DNA of 32,925 nucleotides from Chloroflexota bacterium (GCA_019136785.1 JAGVTM010000017.1:1-32925); one strand, 5' to 3'; shown: positions 7,652 through 15,492, numbered from the stretch's first letter. The notes: generated by a model not told the origin, from the sequence alone. Numbers and translations: made by a program.

Positions 7652-7979
7652 TCCAATGATACGGCTAAAGCACATGCGCGATTACGCCCAAAAGGCCATA
7701 CAAATGGCAAGCAGTTATGCACGAGAGGACCTTGATCGCCATGAAATGTTGTCCCTGGCGCTGACGCGACTGGTCGAACTGGTAGGCGAATCCGCTAACT
7801 ATGTGCCTGAAGAAGTTCGGCAGCATTATGATCAAATCCCCTGGCCACAAGTTATCGGGATGCGCCATCGGCTTATTCATGGTTATGACCAGGTAGATTA
7901 TGATATCTTGTGGACTACTATCCAGCGTAACCTGCCCGAATTGCTCTCCGCTCTTGAGCAAATCGTGGGAAAAGAATAA
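7638..7979 (+). CDS. hepT: HepT-like HEPN ribonuclease toxin (DUF86)
   Basis: A 113-residue all-helical HEPN protein. The catalytic RX4HXY motif is intact: Arg76 to His81 and Tyr83 in GMRHRLIHGYDQVD. In characterised pairs Arg and His form the RNase site of a dimer, and the Tyr is AMPylated by the MntA partner. ATG 7638 overlaps the antitoxin gene by 14 bp and gives the standard family length. The antitoxin-first order is common. Outside the motif it matches DUF86 features such as LALTRLVELVGESANYVP. The target RNA is not known here; tRNA cleavage is described for a HepT homologue. Confidence 0.9.
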   Translation: MPKHDPMIRLKHMRDYAQKAIQMASSYAREDLDRHEMLSLALTRLVELVGESANYVPEEVRQHYDQIPWPQVIGMRHRLIHGYDQVDYDILWTTIQRNLPELLSALEQIVGKE

Positions 7980-8057
7980 TTGTGCGGGCAGAACACAATG
8001 TGAAGTGGAAAATCTTCGCTGGGCAAAACGTAAAGATTAACGTCCCCAAACAACACA

Positions 8058-8089
8058 ACCCACCGCCAGACTCTGCTCTGGCGGCGGGT
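8058..8089. terminator. Hairpin between convergent hepT and dodecin genes
   Basis: Arms 8058-8070 and 8077-8089 pair with one A/C mismatch; the core CCGCCAGA/TCTGGCGG is exact with a 6-nt loop. It lies between the stops at 7979 (plus) and 8180 (minus), a position suited to a shared terminator. There is no clear T-run on either side. Otherwise 7980-8179 shows no gene. Confidence 0.4.
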
Positions 8090-8179
8090 GAAATCCATCA
8101 TAGCGTGGACGGCAATGCCGGCATCACGCCCGGCTGCCGCGCCTTCACGCGCGCCTACCAGTCATTACCGCTCAAAGCC

Positions 8180-8395
8180 TCAATCACCCCCCTCATACTT
8201 GAATGAGACCTTCACCTTCGTGCGATAAGCGATCACCTCGCCATCCTCAAGCTGCATATCCATCTGCACGACTTCCGCAATACGCAAATCCCGCAGCGAC
8301 TTAGCGGCTCTTTCCACAGCCGCCCTGGCTGCTTTCTCCCATGATTCGCTGCTGGTTCCTACCAGCTCAATGACTTTATACACACTTTCTGCCAT
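8180..8395 (-). CDS. Dodecin family flavin-binding protein
   Basis: A 71-residue protein with the typical dodecin sequence: SVYKVIELVGTSSESWEKAA, then AAKSLRDLRIAEVVQMDMQLEDG and YRTKVKVSFKYE. Dodecins form hollow dodecamers that bind flavins (or CoA in some lineages) and buffer or store them in the cytoplasm. The length matches the family (about 68-71). Two adjacent ATG codons exist, at 8398 and 8395. The second has AGGAG (8403-8407) at 7-nt spacing and fits the family N-terminus MAESVYK, so it was chosen. The Trp in SSESWEKA is the residue that stacks on flavin in characterised dodecins. A good -10 lies upstream at 8445-8450. Confidence 0.93.
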   Translation of the reverse strand: MAESVYKVIELVGTSSESWEKAARAAVERAAKSLRDLRIAEVVQMDMQLEDGEVIAYRTKVKVSFKYEGGD

Positions 8396-8444
8396 CATAA
8401 CGCTCCTTTTGGTCGGCCACCCACAATAGAAGGCCATTGATCGT

Positions 8445-8450
8445 ATTATA
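8445..8450 (-). promoter_or_regulatory. -10 element for dodecin gene
   Basis: On the minus strand the sequence reads GATTGTGGTATAAT, with a perfect TATAAT hexamer, 49 bp before the dodecin start. No good -35 is seen at 17 bp. A nearly identical core, GATTGTGGTACAAT, lies on the plus strand at 12666-12679. Confidence 0.5.
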
Positions 8451-8564
8451 CCACAATCAGCCTATCCTCTGCCCCCTGACAAACGCTCCCTTGCCGGCAA
8501 CCCGGCAATTCTAATTTTGGCTGCGCAGCCTGCGGCGGAAATGCCCCCAGGGGCGGGGTCATAA

Positions 8565-8662
8565 AGGGCGAGGGGCGCAGAGCGCCCGCGCCGCGCGGCC
8601 CTCGCCCTCTCCGAAAGCCCCCTTCCCCCTGGGGGGAAGGGGGTTGGGGGATGGGGGGCCTC
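8565..8662. repeat. Second copy of GC-rich hairpin repeat
   Basis: It shares with 7082-7163 the start AGGGCGA.GGGCGC, the segment GCCCTCGCCCTCTCCGAAAG, the hairpin CCCCCTTCCCC / GGGGAAGGGGG, and a GGGGTTGGGG tail. The terminal inverted repeats of the 7030-7210 element are absent, so only the core is repeated. The remainder of 8462-8720 shows no gene. Confidence 0.75.
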
Positions 8663-8720
8663 CCTAACCAACGGAGCAGACTCGTTCAAATTGAGAACTG
8701 CTGGCGATAACCCTAAACGA

Positions 8721-8748
8721 TTGATCTGAATAGGAGATGGCTTATAAT
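8721..8748 (+). promoter_or_regulatory. Sigma70-type promoter for the methyltransferase/VOC cluster
   Basis: -35 TTGATC at 8721-8726, 16-bp spacer, -10 TATAAT at 8743-8748. It predicts a leader of about 120 nt before the TTG start at 8878. Confidence 0.6.
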
Positions 8749-8763
8749 GGGACAGTCAGGGCT

Positions 8764-8856
8764 TTTACCGCGCCCAAAGTTCTTCTCTTTACCTTCGCGT
8801 TCGCGCCACTGCGCCCCCGCGCGGGGGCGCGACGGCATCCGCGTCTTTGCGGTAAA
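8764..8856 (+). promoter_or_regulatory. Structured leader of the 8878 gene
   Basis: The leader has outer arms TTTACCGC (8764-8771) and GCGGTAAA (8849-8856). Between them is a perfect 20-nt palindrome at 8811-8830 (GCGCCCCCGCGCGGGGGCGC). The structure ends 7 nt before the ribosome-binding site at 8864-8870. No known riboswitch class is recognised. Confidence 0.4.
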
Positions 8857-8877
8857 TAGTTACAAGGAAGAAAGCTT

Positions 8878-9519
8878 TTGAGTAGATTTGGCCCCGATCC
8901 CCAGGCCTTTTTTGATTTCGTATACACAGAAACGCCGCCATGGGACATTGGCGGCCCCCAACCAGCCATGTCCGACCTTCTTGCCAGGTATCCCCCCACC
9001 GGCCCCATCCTGGACGTTGGCTGCGGTTCGGGCGACCTGGCCATTTTTCTGGCGCAACGCGGCTACCAGGTTGTCGGGATTGATTTTGTAAAAGCCGCCA
9101 TTGCTGCCGCTCAGTCCAAAAGGGACTCGCTCCCCCCGGCCACAGCTCGTTTGCTGCGTTTCCAGGTAGCTGATGCCTTACAGCCGTCCCACTTGCAGCA
9201 GCAATTTGGCTCGGTGGTAGACTCCGGCTTCTTCCATCTGCTCAGTCCGGCCCAATCTGACCGCTTCGTGGATGAACTGGCGTCAACCATAAAACCGGGG
9301 GGTTGGTACTATTTGCACGCATTTGCCGTCGAATTTCCATATCCCAACATGCCGCGCCAGGTTCACGCCGATGAGCTGCAATCCCGTTTCACACCGGACA
9401 AAGGCTGGCGCATCCAGGACATCCAACCGGCAGAGTTTCTCAGCCGCGTCGCCCCGCCCGTGCCGGCAATCTGCGCCTGTATCGAACGAACCGCCCCCAC
9501 CGCGCCCGCCGTCAGCTAA
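8878..9519 (+). CDS. Class I SAM-dependent methyltransferase
   Basis: A 213-residue cytoplasmic methyltransferase. Motif I is ILDVGCGSGD at 44-53, followed by the ribose-binding acidic residue Asp69 (VVGIDF) and a post-motif FFHLLSPAQSDRFVDELAS. The N-terminal PPWDIGGPQPA segment is typical of a small-molecule methyltransferase group related to thiopurine/tellurite-type enzymes (family knowledge). The substrate cannot be read from the sequence. The start is TTG 8878, with AAGGAAG at 8864-8870 and 7-nt spacing; no in-frame ATG fits as well. It is the first gene after the 8721-8748 promoter, and a VOC-fold gene follows 23 bp later. Confidence 0.85.
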   Translation: MSRFGPDPQAFFDFVYTETPPWDIGGPQPAMSDLLARYPPTGPILDVGCGSGDLAIFLAQRGYQVVGIDFVKAAIAAAQSKRDSLPPATARLLRFQVADALQPSHLQQQFGSVVDSGFFHLLSPAQSDRFVDELASTIKPGGWYYLHAFAVEFPYPNMPRQVHADELQSRFTPDKGWRIQDIQPAEFLSRVAPPVPAICACIERTAPTAPAVS

Positions 9520-9542
9520 CCACACCCATAAAGGAATGCAAC

Positions 9543-9896
9543 TTGAGAATCAAAATCGGTTCCATCGTCATCCGCTGTTACGAGTTCGAGAAAATGATGC
9601 AATTCTGGCAGGCAGCGCTGGGCTATACCCCTGTCAGACCAGAAAGCGGCGGTTTTGTCATTCTCTCCGATCCCGCGGGCCAGGGACCCAATCTCTCACT
9701 GGATCGCATGCCCCAAAAGCGGACGGGTAAGCGCGGCTGGCTGCACCTCGACCTCTATGCCTCCAACCAACAGGAAGAAGTCGCCAGGCTGGTCAAACTG
9801 GGCGCAGTTCCATACCCCTGGAGATACGAACCAGATGCCGATTATGTCGTCCTGGAAGACCCGGACGGCAACCTCTTTTGCGTCGTCCAGATATGA
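9543..9896 (+). CDS. VOC-superfamily (glyoxalase/bleomycin-resistance fold) protein
   Basis: A 117-residue single VOC module: MRIKIGSIVIRCYEF..MMQFWQAALGYTPV at the start, then HLDLYA near the middle and the hallmark DPDGNLFCVVQ at the end. VOC proteins bind a metal or small molecule in a paired beta-alpha-beta-beta-beta fold; members include glyoxalases, dioxygenases and antibiotic-binding proteins. The start is TTG 9543 with AAGGA at 9531-9535 (7-nt spacing); the ATG at 9536 is in another frame. The stop overlaps the next start by 4 bp (ATGA at 9893-9896), so the genes are translationally coupled. The specific substrate is unknown. Confidence 0.88.
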   Translation: MRIKIGSIVIRCYEFEKMMQFWQAALGYTPVRPESGGFVILSDPAGQGPNLSLDRMPQKRTGKRGWLHLDLYASNQQEEVARLVKLGAVPYPWRYEPDADYVVLEDPDGNLFCVVQI

Positions 9897-10726
9897 ACAT
9901 GCCCGACGATTACGCTGAGACCCGGATCCCCCTGCGAACGTCCCGCGAATGGCGCGAACATTACGAGCAAAACGCGCTGTCCCTGCTTCACATCCCCTGG
10001 GATGCTGGCGCAGACCTCAATCAGGCTGAGCGGTTGGCAATTGCCGCCTCCGTGCAAGGCTTTCAGGCAGGCGAAAGCTCAGAAGGTCGCCATCTGTATC
10101 GCGCCGCCGAAAAGTACGCGCACGCATCCGGCGACGACGAATACCTTCGCGCCATCAGGCTCTTCATTAAGGAAGAGCAGCGCCACGCCCGCGACCTGGC
10201 CCGCTTTCTGGAACTGAACCACATCCCGCCCCTGAAAACCACCTTCCCCGACCGCATCTTTCGCCGGCTGCGTCGCCTGGTTGACAGCCTGGAGATTTCC
10301 ATCGCCGTCCTGCTCACCGCCGAGATCATCGCCAAAGTCTATTACGCCGCCCTGCAGTCCGCCACGAACTCCACCGTTCTGGATGCGCTGTGCCGGCAAA
10401 TCCTGCGCGACGAAGAAAAACACGTCGAGTTCCAGGCAGAACAGTTGGCACGGTTGCGGGTTCGTCGCCGGGCTGCGGCGTATGCCGGCACGCTTGGCCT
10501 CCAGCGCCTGCTGCTCGGCGGAACCTGCCTTGTCGTCTGGCTCTATCACCGCCGCGTGTTTCACCGCGGCGGCTTCACCTTCAGCCAGTTCTGGCGCGCC
10601 TGTTGGCTGCATTTCAACGACGCCTTCGCCCACACCAGCGCCGCCAGCGCCCACCTGCGCCAGGCAGTCGCGCCATTACCCGGCCCCGTCTCGCCCGACG
10701 CCATGACACCCGGCAGCTCGCCATAG
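9893..10726 (+). CDS. Ferritin-like diiron carboxylate protein
   Basis: A 277-residue helical protein with the four-helix diiron ligand set: Glu64 (or Glu61) in GESSEGRHL, Glu95/His98 in KEEQRHARD, Glu144 in LTAEIIAKVYY, and Glu174/His177 in RDEEKHVEF. The ExxH pairs on helices 2 and 4 are the classic rubrerythrin/oxygenase signature, so it probably binds two irons and handles O2 or peroxide, or oxidises a substrate (inference). A hydrophobic segment at about 205-218 (LLLGGTCLVVWLYH) suggests membrane association. ATG 9893 overlaps the VOC stop (ATGA), which decides the start over ATG 9899. The last 20 residues are Pro-rich and not conserved-looking. Confidence 0.82.
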   Translation: MNMPDDYAETRIPLRTSREWREHYEQNALSLLHIPWDAGADLNQAERLAIAASVQGFQAGESSEGRHLYRAAEKYAHASGDDEYLRAIRLFIKEEQRHARDLARFLELNHIPPLKTTFPDRIFRRLRRLVDSLEISIAVLLTAEIIAKVYYAALQSATNSTVLDALCRQILRDEEKHVEFQAEQLARLRVRRRAAAYAGTLGLQRLLLGGTCLVVWLYHRRVFHRGGFTFSQFWRACWLHFNDAFAHTSAASAHLRQAVAPLPGPVSPDAMTPGSSP

Positions 10727-10757
10727 CCTCCCAGCGGTTAAGGTGCGTACCGTATGG

Positions 10758-10836
10758 CAGGGAAGGGGGTTGGGGGATGGGGTCTCTACCCTTGGGGTGT
10801 CCACACCCCCGTTTACCGAACTATTTTCTTAAACTT
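10758..10836. repeat. Partial third copy of the 7030-7210 repeat
   Basis: CAGGGAAGGGGGTTGGGG at 10758-10775 and CCGTTTACC....TATTTTCTTAAAC at about 10809-10835 match the right half of the MITE-like element, including its right terminal repeat. The left end is missing. It fills most of the 173-bp gap between the diiron and second VOC genes. Confidence 0.65.
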
Positions 10837-10899
10837 CAAACAGTTTGCCCTACATCTCCGCGCCCTCCGCGTGAATCTATTTTCAAAGGAGAAAAGATA

Positions 10900-11325
10900 A
10901 TGGACTTCAACGCATACCGCAAAGCGTACTTCGTTTATCCCGCCCCTGAGCCACGCTATCAATTCCAAAGTTCTTTCGGCGCCACGCTTTACTTTGAAGA
11001 TTACCAGGCAGCCATTGCCTTCTACGTCCAGGTGTTGGGCCCCCCGGGTTACGTAGAGGGCGCGGGCACGAGAGGATGGCCCATAGGCAACGGCTGGCTT
11101 ACCCTGCTGCAAGGAAGACAGGGCAATCCCCAAAACGTAGAGATCACCTTCGAGCTGAGCAGCGCCCATGAAGCAGAGGCGCTACAAAAAGAGTTCATTG
11201 CCGCCGGAGCCAGGGGCCAGCAGCCATCTGACCAGTTCATGTATCGCCCCGTGCGCTGCTGTCCTGTCGTGGATCCGTTTGGCCTGGCAATTATGATCAT
11301 CGCCCCACAGCCATTCTCAATTTGA
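10900..11325 (+). CDS. VOC-superfamily protein
   Basis: A 141-residue VOC-fold protein distinct from the one at 9543. The core runs FGATLYFEDYQAAIAFYVQVLGPPGYVEG, then NVEITFELSS..EAEALQKEFIAAGA and the closing VDPFGLAIMIIAP. The motif DPFGxxxxI is the usual last strand. The open frame extends far upstream, but ATG 10900 has AAAGGAG at 10886-10892 and an 7-nt spacing, and the upstream frame is antisense-like low-complexity sequence inside the diiron gene. It likely binds a small ligand or metal; the substrate is unknown. A methyltransferase follows 23 bp later, repeating the methyltransferase/VOC pairing seen at 8878-9896. Confidence 0.85.
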   Translation: MDFNAYRKAYFVYPAPEPRYQFQSSFGATLYFEDYQAAIAFYVQVLGPPGYVEGAGTRGWPIGNGWLTLLQGRQGNPQNVEITFELSSAHEAEALQKEFIAAGARGQQPSDQFMYRPVRCCPVVDPFGLAIMIIAPQPFSI

Positions 11326-11348
11326 AAAACGAGGAATAAGACCAACCG

Positions 11349-12125
11349 ATGCAGATAGATATCCGTTCCGCCGCCGCCAGATTCTACGACTTTAGCCCCG
11401 GTTTCCCGCCAGACGTGCCTTTTTATCAGGCGCTCATTCCATCCCCAAGGGCTGCCGTCCTCGAACTGGGATGCGGCACCGGGCGCGTCACCCTGCCCCT
11501 TGCCGCGCATTGCCGCTTCATACACGGCATTGACCTCTCCCCCGCCATGATCCAGTTGTGTCGTGATAAGCTGGCGCAGTCGCATCTCCCCGCTGGCAGG
11601 GTCGCCGTGACCGTGGGCGACATCACCGATTTTCACCTGGGGCAACAATTCGACCTGATCATTGCCCCCTTTCGCGTCCTGCAAAACCTGGAAACGGACG
11701 CCCAGGTAGACGGGCTGTTCAGGTGCATTGGGATGCACCTGGCCCCAGGCGGCACATGCGTGCTAAACGTCTTTAAGCCCTTTATGGGCCCAGACGAGTT
11801 GCAGACGCGCTGGGTGTCGCCTGAGGAACGGCTGGAATGGGAAACGCCTTTCGCCGGCGGCAAACTCGCCTGCTATGATCGTCGCCCGCGCGTAGACGAA
11901 CAGCGCGGCGTGTTATATCCCGAACTGGTTTACCGCCGCTATGCGGGTTCTACCCTGCAAGAGGAAGTCGTCCTGCATCTGGTCATGCGCTGCTACTGGC
12001 CCGAAACCTTTGCCAGCCGGGTCGCCGCGCACGGCTTTCAAATTGTGAACCGCTGGGGCGGCTACAAAGGCGAACGCTACGGGGAAGGGTCGGAACTGGT
12101 GTTGCAGTTTCAAGCTGGAGGCTAA
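11349..12125 (+). CDS. Class I SAM-dependent methyltransferase
   Basis: A 258-residue methyltransferase with motif I VLELGCGTGRV at 37-47, acidic Asp62 (HGIDLSPAMIQL) and motif IV-like DLIIAPFRVLQNL. After the Rossmann domain, a beta-rich insertion (LETPFAGGKLACYDRRPRVDEQ-like segment, RGVLYPELVYRR) and a final RYGEGSELVLQFQ match small-molecule methyltransferases of this type. It is cytoplasmic. ATG 11349 has GAGGAA at 11331-11336 with a long 12-nt spacing, so initiation may be modest. It is followed after 7 bp by the membrane protein gene, suggesting one transcript. The substrate is unknown. Confidence 0.85.
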   Translation: MQIDIRSAAARFYDFSPGFPPDVPFYQALIPSPRAAVLELGCGTGRVTLPLAAHCRFIHGIDLSPAMIQLCRDKLAQSHLPAGRVAVTVGDITDFHLGQQFDLIIAPFRVLQNLETDAQVDGLFRCIGMHLAPGGTCVLNVFKPFMGPDELQTRWVSPEERLEWETPFAGGKLACYDRRPRVDEQRGVLYPELVYRRYAGSTLQEEVVLHLVMRCYWPETFASRVAAHGFQIVNRWGGYKGERYGEGSELVLQFQAGG

Positions 12126-12132
12126 CAAAATT

Positions 12133-12642
12133 ATGACTGGCAACCACATTTATTTCGAGCGCGTCACCTCCAACCGCACCGAAGCCCTTTTCGTCGGGCT
12201 GTCGCTCCTGTTCTTCCTGCCATTTGCCAGGCAGTCCCGCCGCAGAGCACGCAAACCCGTGGGCATCCTGTCCGGCTGCCTGTCCGCCCTCTTTCTATTT
12301 TACGCCCTGAACTACAGAACCCTCACCATCCAGTTAAGCAAAGACGCGCTGAAGCTCACCTTTGGCATCTTCAACTGGACCATCCCCCTCGATAACGTGG
12401 CAGCCTGTCGCCTGGATGATTTACCCGTGCTCATGAAAATGGGCGGCGCCGGCATCCACTTCATGTTTATTCGCCAGCGATACCGCGCTTCCTTCAACTT
12501 TCTGGAACACCCCCGGGTAGTGATTGCCTTCAAGCAAAAAGTTGGTCCCGTGCAAGATATTTCCTTCTCCACCCGCCGCCCGCATGAACTGCTGCGGCTC
12601 ATTCAAGAAGCAGTCCATTCACAAAGCGCGCTATCCGGTTAA
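12133..12642 (+). CDS. Small two-TM membrane protein, possible bacterial PH-like domain
   Basis: A 169-residue protein with two hydrophobic segments (about 18-32 LFVGLSLLFFLPFA; about 43-61 VGILSGCLSALFLFYAL) and a basic loop RQSRRRARKP between them. The C-terminal 110 residues are beta-rich and end in a helix (STRRPHELLRLIQEAV), the pattern of a bacterial PH-like domain. The segment SFNFLEHPRVVIAFKQK looks conserved. The function is unknown. It is the last gene of the 8878-12642 cluster. A decayed paralogue lies about 600 bp downstream (13250-13478), so the gene was duplicated and one copy lost. Confidence 0.65.
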   Translation: MTGNHIYFERVTSNRTEALFVGLSLLFFLPFARQSRRRARKPVGILSGCLSALFLFYALNYRTLTIQLSKDALKLTFGIFNWTIPLDNVAACRLDDLPVLMKMGGAGIHFMFIRQRYRASFNFLEHPRVVIAFKQKVGPVQDISFSTRRPHELLRLIQEAVHSQSALSG

Positions 12643-13021
12643 GTAACTCAACTCTGGCGATTCTTGATTGTGGTACAATCAGTATCAAACCTTTAGCGAA
12701 TGCAGTAGTATTTGCGCTTTACACCCCTATGACACCAGTGGCATGAACGAAAATACGCCGTTATGGAAAAATTTCCGTGAAGGGTTAAAGAAAAAAGCAG
12801 GCACCAAGTGATTTTTGAGTCACTTCGATTCGTATGAATCGGCAGATTCGCGTAAGCGATGGCGCAATGTTTACGTACTGCATTAAGAAAAAAGTTAACC
12901 TATGCAATATAAACCTCGATTTCATCATTGAAATGCGAGATAGGTTTGTATTACCAAACGCCGGAATAAATTCTTGCGAAAAACCTGTTTAGAGAGCATT
13001 GTCGCTAAAGTCGAGTGAATA

Positions 13022-13196
13022 ATGGCACGGAATAAACAATTAGTGTCTGAAGAAAGAGATTATTTGGTTCTGAATGTGAGGCAAGCCAAACAAATTGCCA
13101 GGGATTGGTTGTCAGAAATTGACAGGAGAGGAATTACAGCCGTATCTGCTCAACACTTATGACAATGATGAAGATTTTGAAGATGATGAGATATGA
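13022..13196 (+). pseudogene. Possible small gene broken by a frameshift
   Basis: From ATG 13022 a frame reads MARNKQLVSEERDYLVLNVR...ARDWLSEIDRRG and then runs to TGA 13160-13162. In the +1 frame the sequence continues sensibly as KLTGEELQPYLLNTYDNDEDFEDDEI to TGA 13194-13196. The two halves together would make a plausible acidic protein of about 57 residues. ATG 13193 overlaps that stop (ATGA) and opens a 27-codon hydrophobic frame (MKQSYPILYLLVIVGFV..) ending at 13276. No family is recognised. The surrounding 12643-13249 stretch is AT-richer than its neighbours and otherwise holds no intact gene. Confidence 0.35.
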
Positions 13197-13249
13197 AGCA
13201 ATCGTACCCTATACTCTATCTCCTCGTCATTGTAGGCTTTGTCACCGAT

Positions 13250-13478
13250 CACGTACAGCAACCAAAACTATTTTGAAAGCGTCACTTCCAACCAGGATGA
13301 GCAAAGAATGATACGACTTTTTGAGATAGCTGAATGACATGACTTAGTGAGTTTTGACAACACCGTGATCTATAGAACCCTGACCATTCGGTTGAACGAA
13401 GATGCGCTGAAGTTCACTCTTAACGGCTTCACCTGAACGTCCCTCTGGATATCATTGAGGACTGCCGTCTCAATGATA
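13250..13478 (+). pseudogene. Degraded paralogue of the 12133-12642 membrane protein
   Basis: Pieces match the intact gene in order. NQNYFESVTSNQDE (from about 13258) corresponds to NHIYFERVTSNRTE. YRTLTIRLNEDALKFTLNGF (from 13373) corresponds to YRTLTIQLSKDALKLTFGIF. After a frameshift, VPLDIIEDCRLND corresponds to IPLDNVAACRLDD. The second membrane segment is deleted, there are in-frame stops (TGA at 13346 and 13433 regions), and the last two thirds of the soluble domain are gone. The 3' end is overrun by the convergent gene whose stop is at 13429. Confidence 0.75.
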
Positions 13479-15312
13479 ATCCGCCAATCCGCATAGTGTC
13501 GCCATACCCACGCGCACCCACCCAGACGCCCGCCGCGCCAGAGCCGTCGCGGCAGAGGCGCACACCGCGCACCTGCTGCGGCGTGATGAACTGGCCCACC
13601 GACAGGGCGTCGCACGCCAGACCAGCGCCATAGCGCAGCCATATCTTCTCTGGCGCCCCCGGCAAATAAGCCCACATCCCCGTCAACCCGCTCTCATCCA
13701 CATACGTGGCGTCCGCCAGCAGCGTAAAACGCCCGCTGCCGCGGCGGCCATCGTTCAGCCAATAGTCGTAATCCAGCCGGTCGGCAATCTCCACCATCTC
13801 CACCGCGCCAATGTCGCAGGCTGCGCCTTTGGGCCGCGCCACGCCCCGCTGGTCGAAGGGAACGGGATCGCCCATTATGTTGAGGCACGTGCCGGCATCC
13901 ACCCCCACACTCCCCGCCAACAACGCCTGCGTTTCCGTGGGCCCGCCGTTGTCCGCCAGCGGCCCCAGCAGCGGGTCCGTGTTAAAGAAATCTGTCGCCT
14001 GCGTAAAGTTACACGTCCCGTCGCTGCTGATGTTATACCCCAGCGAAACCGCGTGCACGATGTCATAACAGTTGCCGTCGCCGTTGTAAGCCACAATGCT
14101 GTTCTTGAACGTAAACGGCGAGCCAGACTCGTCGTTATACACGCCCTGCGCCGTGTTGCCCGCCACCACGCTGTGCGAAAACGTAAACGGTTTCATGGCA
14201 AAAGCCTTGTAAATGCCCTGCCCCACGTTTTGCGAAATGGTACTGTTCTCTATCGTCATCTGCCCGCCAATCAAGTAAATGCCCGCGCCGCTTAAGCTGC
14301 CCACATTGCCGCTGAGACTGCTCTGGGTAATGTGCACAGTGCCGGCATCCACATAAACCCCACCTCCCGCCGTCGCCTCATTATTCTGGATCGCCGTCCG
14401 CCTTATCTCCACCTCCCCCGAGTGTATATCCACCCCGCCGCCGCTGCTGTTAGCCGTGTTGCCCGCCGCCACACTGTCTTGCAGCAGCGTATACCCACCG
14501 CTCACATTGCTGATTGCCCCGCCAGCAATCGCGTCATTCTCCCGAAATTCACTCTCGTAGACCAACAACTCGCCCCCATAATTCTTAATCCCCCCACCCC
14601 GATAAGCGGCGTTATCCACAAAGGTCGTGCGCCGCACCTGCATGATCCCCCCCGAGTTATAAATGCCCCCGCCGCCCACTTGCGGGGCCACATTGTGGGA
14701 GAAAACGCTGTCGTTAATGCTCACCGTCCCATTCACATTTTGCACGCCCCCTCCCTGCGCCGAAGACCCGACGCTGTTGTTGGCAATCGTCGTGTGCGTA
14801 ATCGTCAGGGGCCCGCCATCATTATAGAGACCGCCGCCGCCCCCCCAGGCCATATTCCCCGTAATAACGGCGTAACTGACCACAGCCGACCCGTCCACGT
14901 AGATGCCGCCGCCCCCAACCTCCGTCGCGCCAGCAGCGCCGTCCCGTATGGTCATGCGCGCCAGAATGACGCCCACGCTGCTGACACGGAAAACGCGGCT
15001 GGCTTGATTGCCGCTAATCGCCAGGCTCTCCGCCCCCGGCCCCACAATCGTGACCGCCTTATCCACTACCAACTCCCCGCTGGTCAGCGTAATCGTCGCC
15101 GGCAACTCCAGCGCAAACGCAATCCGCCCCCCGCCGCACACCTGCCCCAACGCCCATCGCAGCGTCCCCGTCCCGCTATCCGCCGCGCTGGTCACCGCCA
15201 CCTGCGGGTCGCAATCCCCCTCCCCAGGCAACGAAACCGCCGCCGCGGACGCCCCTGCCACCAGCCCCAGCACCGCCAGAAAAAGCCTAAAGAAAAAACG
15301 CCCGGCAAACAT
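13429..15312 (-). CDS. Secreted beta-helix protein with choice-of-anchor Q-type region and novel C-terminal domain
   Basis: 627 residues from ATG 15312. Signal peptide MFAGRFFFRLFLAVLGLVAGASAAA. Residues 35-500 are right-handed parallel beta-helix coils rich in GGGGIY, NNSV and SGNT turns, of the polymorphic outer/secreted protein type. The segment DPLLGPLADNGGPTETQALL ... DAGTC ... FDQRGVARPKGAACDIGAVE (about 450-515) is the typical choice-of-anchor Q end. A further ~95 residues form a domain shared with the peptidase at 15547. The last ~26 residues (RGYGDTMRIGG...ISRGTFR) run into the decayed paralogue, so the original 3' end was probably lost. GGGAGG at 15322-15327 favours ATG 15312 (9-nt spacing) over ATG 15318. 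It is likely extracellular, for adhesion or glycan contact (inference). Confidence 0.82.
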   Translation of the reverse strand: MFAGRFFFRLFLAVLGLVAGASAAAVSLPGEGDCDPQVAVTSAADSGTGTLRWALGQVCGGGRIAFALELPATITLTSGELVVDKAVTIVGPGAESLAISGNQASRVFRVSSVGVILARMTIRDGAAGATEVGGGGIYVDGSAVVSYAVITGNMAWGGGGGLYNDGGPLTITHTTIANNSVGSSAQGGGVQNVNGTVSINDSVFSHNVAPQVGGGGIYNSGGIMQVRRTTFVDNAAYRGGGIKNYGGELLVYESEFRENDAIAGGAISNVSGGYTLLQDSVAAGNTANSSGGGVDIHSGEVEIRRTAIQNNEATAGGGVYVDAGTVHITQSSLSGNVGSLSGAGIYLIGGQMTIENSTISQNVGQGIYKAFAMKPFTFSHSVVAGNTAQGVYNDESGSPFTFKNSIVAYNGDGNCYDIVHAVSLGYNISSDGTCNFTQATDFFNTDPLLGPLADNGGPTETQALLAGSVGVDAGTCLNIMGDPVPFDQRGVARPKGAACDIGAVEMVEIADRLDYDYWLNDGRRGSGRFTLLADATYVDESGLTGMWAYLPGAPEKIWLRYGAGLACDALSVGQFITPQQVRGVRLCRDGSGAAGVWVGARGYGDTMRIGGLSLRRQSSMISRGTFR

Positions 15313-15403
15313 CGCCATCCACCTCCCAGATACCCCCATTAACCATTCACAAGCGGTGTCTTCACCGCCATTCACCAATTCACCCATTAATTATTCTCTT
15401 CCC

Positions 15404-15421
15404 CCCAGGCGCGCGCCTGGG
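15404..15421. repeat. Perfect 18-bp palindrome
   Basis: CCCAGGCGCGCGCCTGGG lies in the gap between the two minus-strand secreted-protein genes. Nearby, CCCAGGCGCC recurs at 15446-15455. Its role is unknown. Confidence 0.6.
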
Positions 15422-15492
15422 ACAGCCGGCGCAAAAGCCGCCTGCCCCAGGCGCCTATTTCCAAACGCTGCTGACGCCAACCTCATCCCCCC

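Noticed and set aside
10390-10899. N-terminal extension of the VOC gene at 10900
   Set aside because: It overlaps the diiron gene in another frame and crosses a repeat; a strong RBS precedes ATG 10900.
14332-15342. Long plus-strand frame of 336 codons
   Set aside because: It is antisense to the beta-helix gene, rich in Arg/His/Pro, without RBS or family features.
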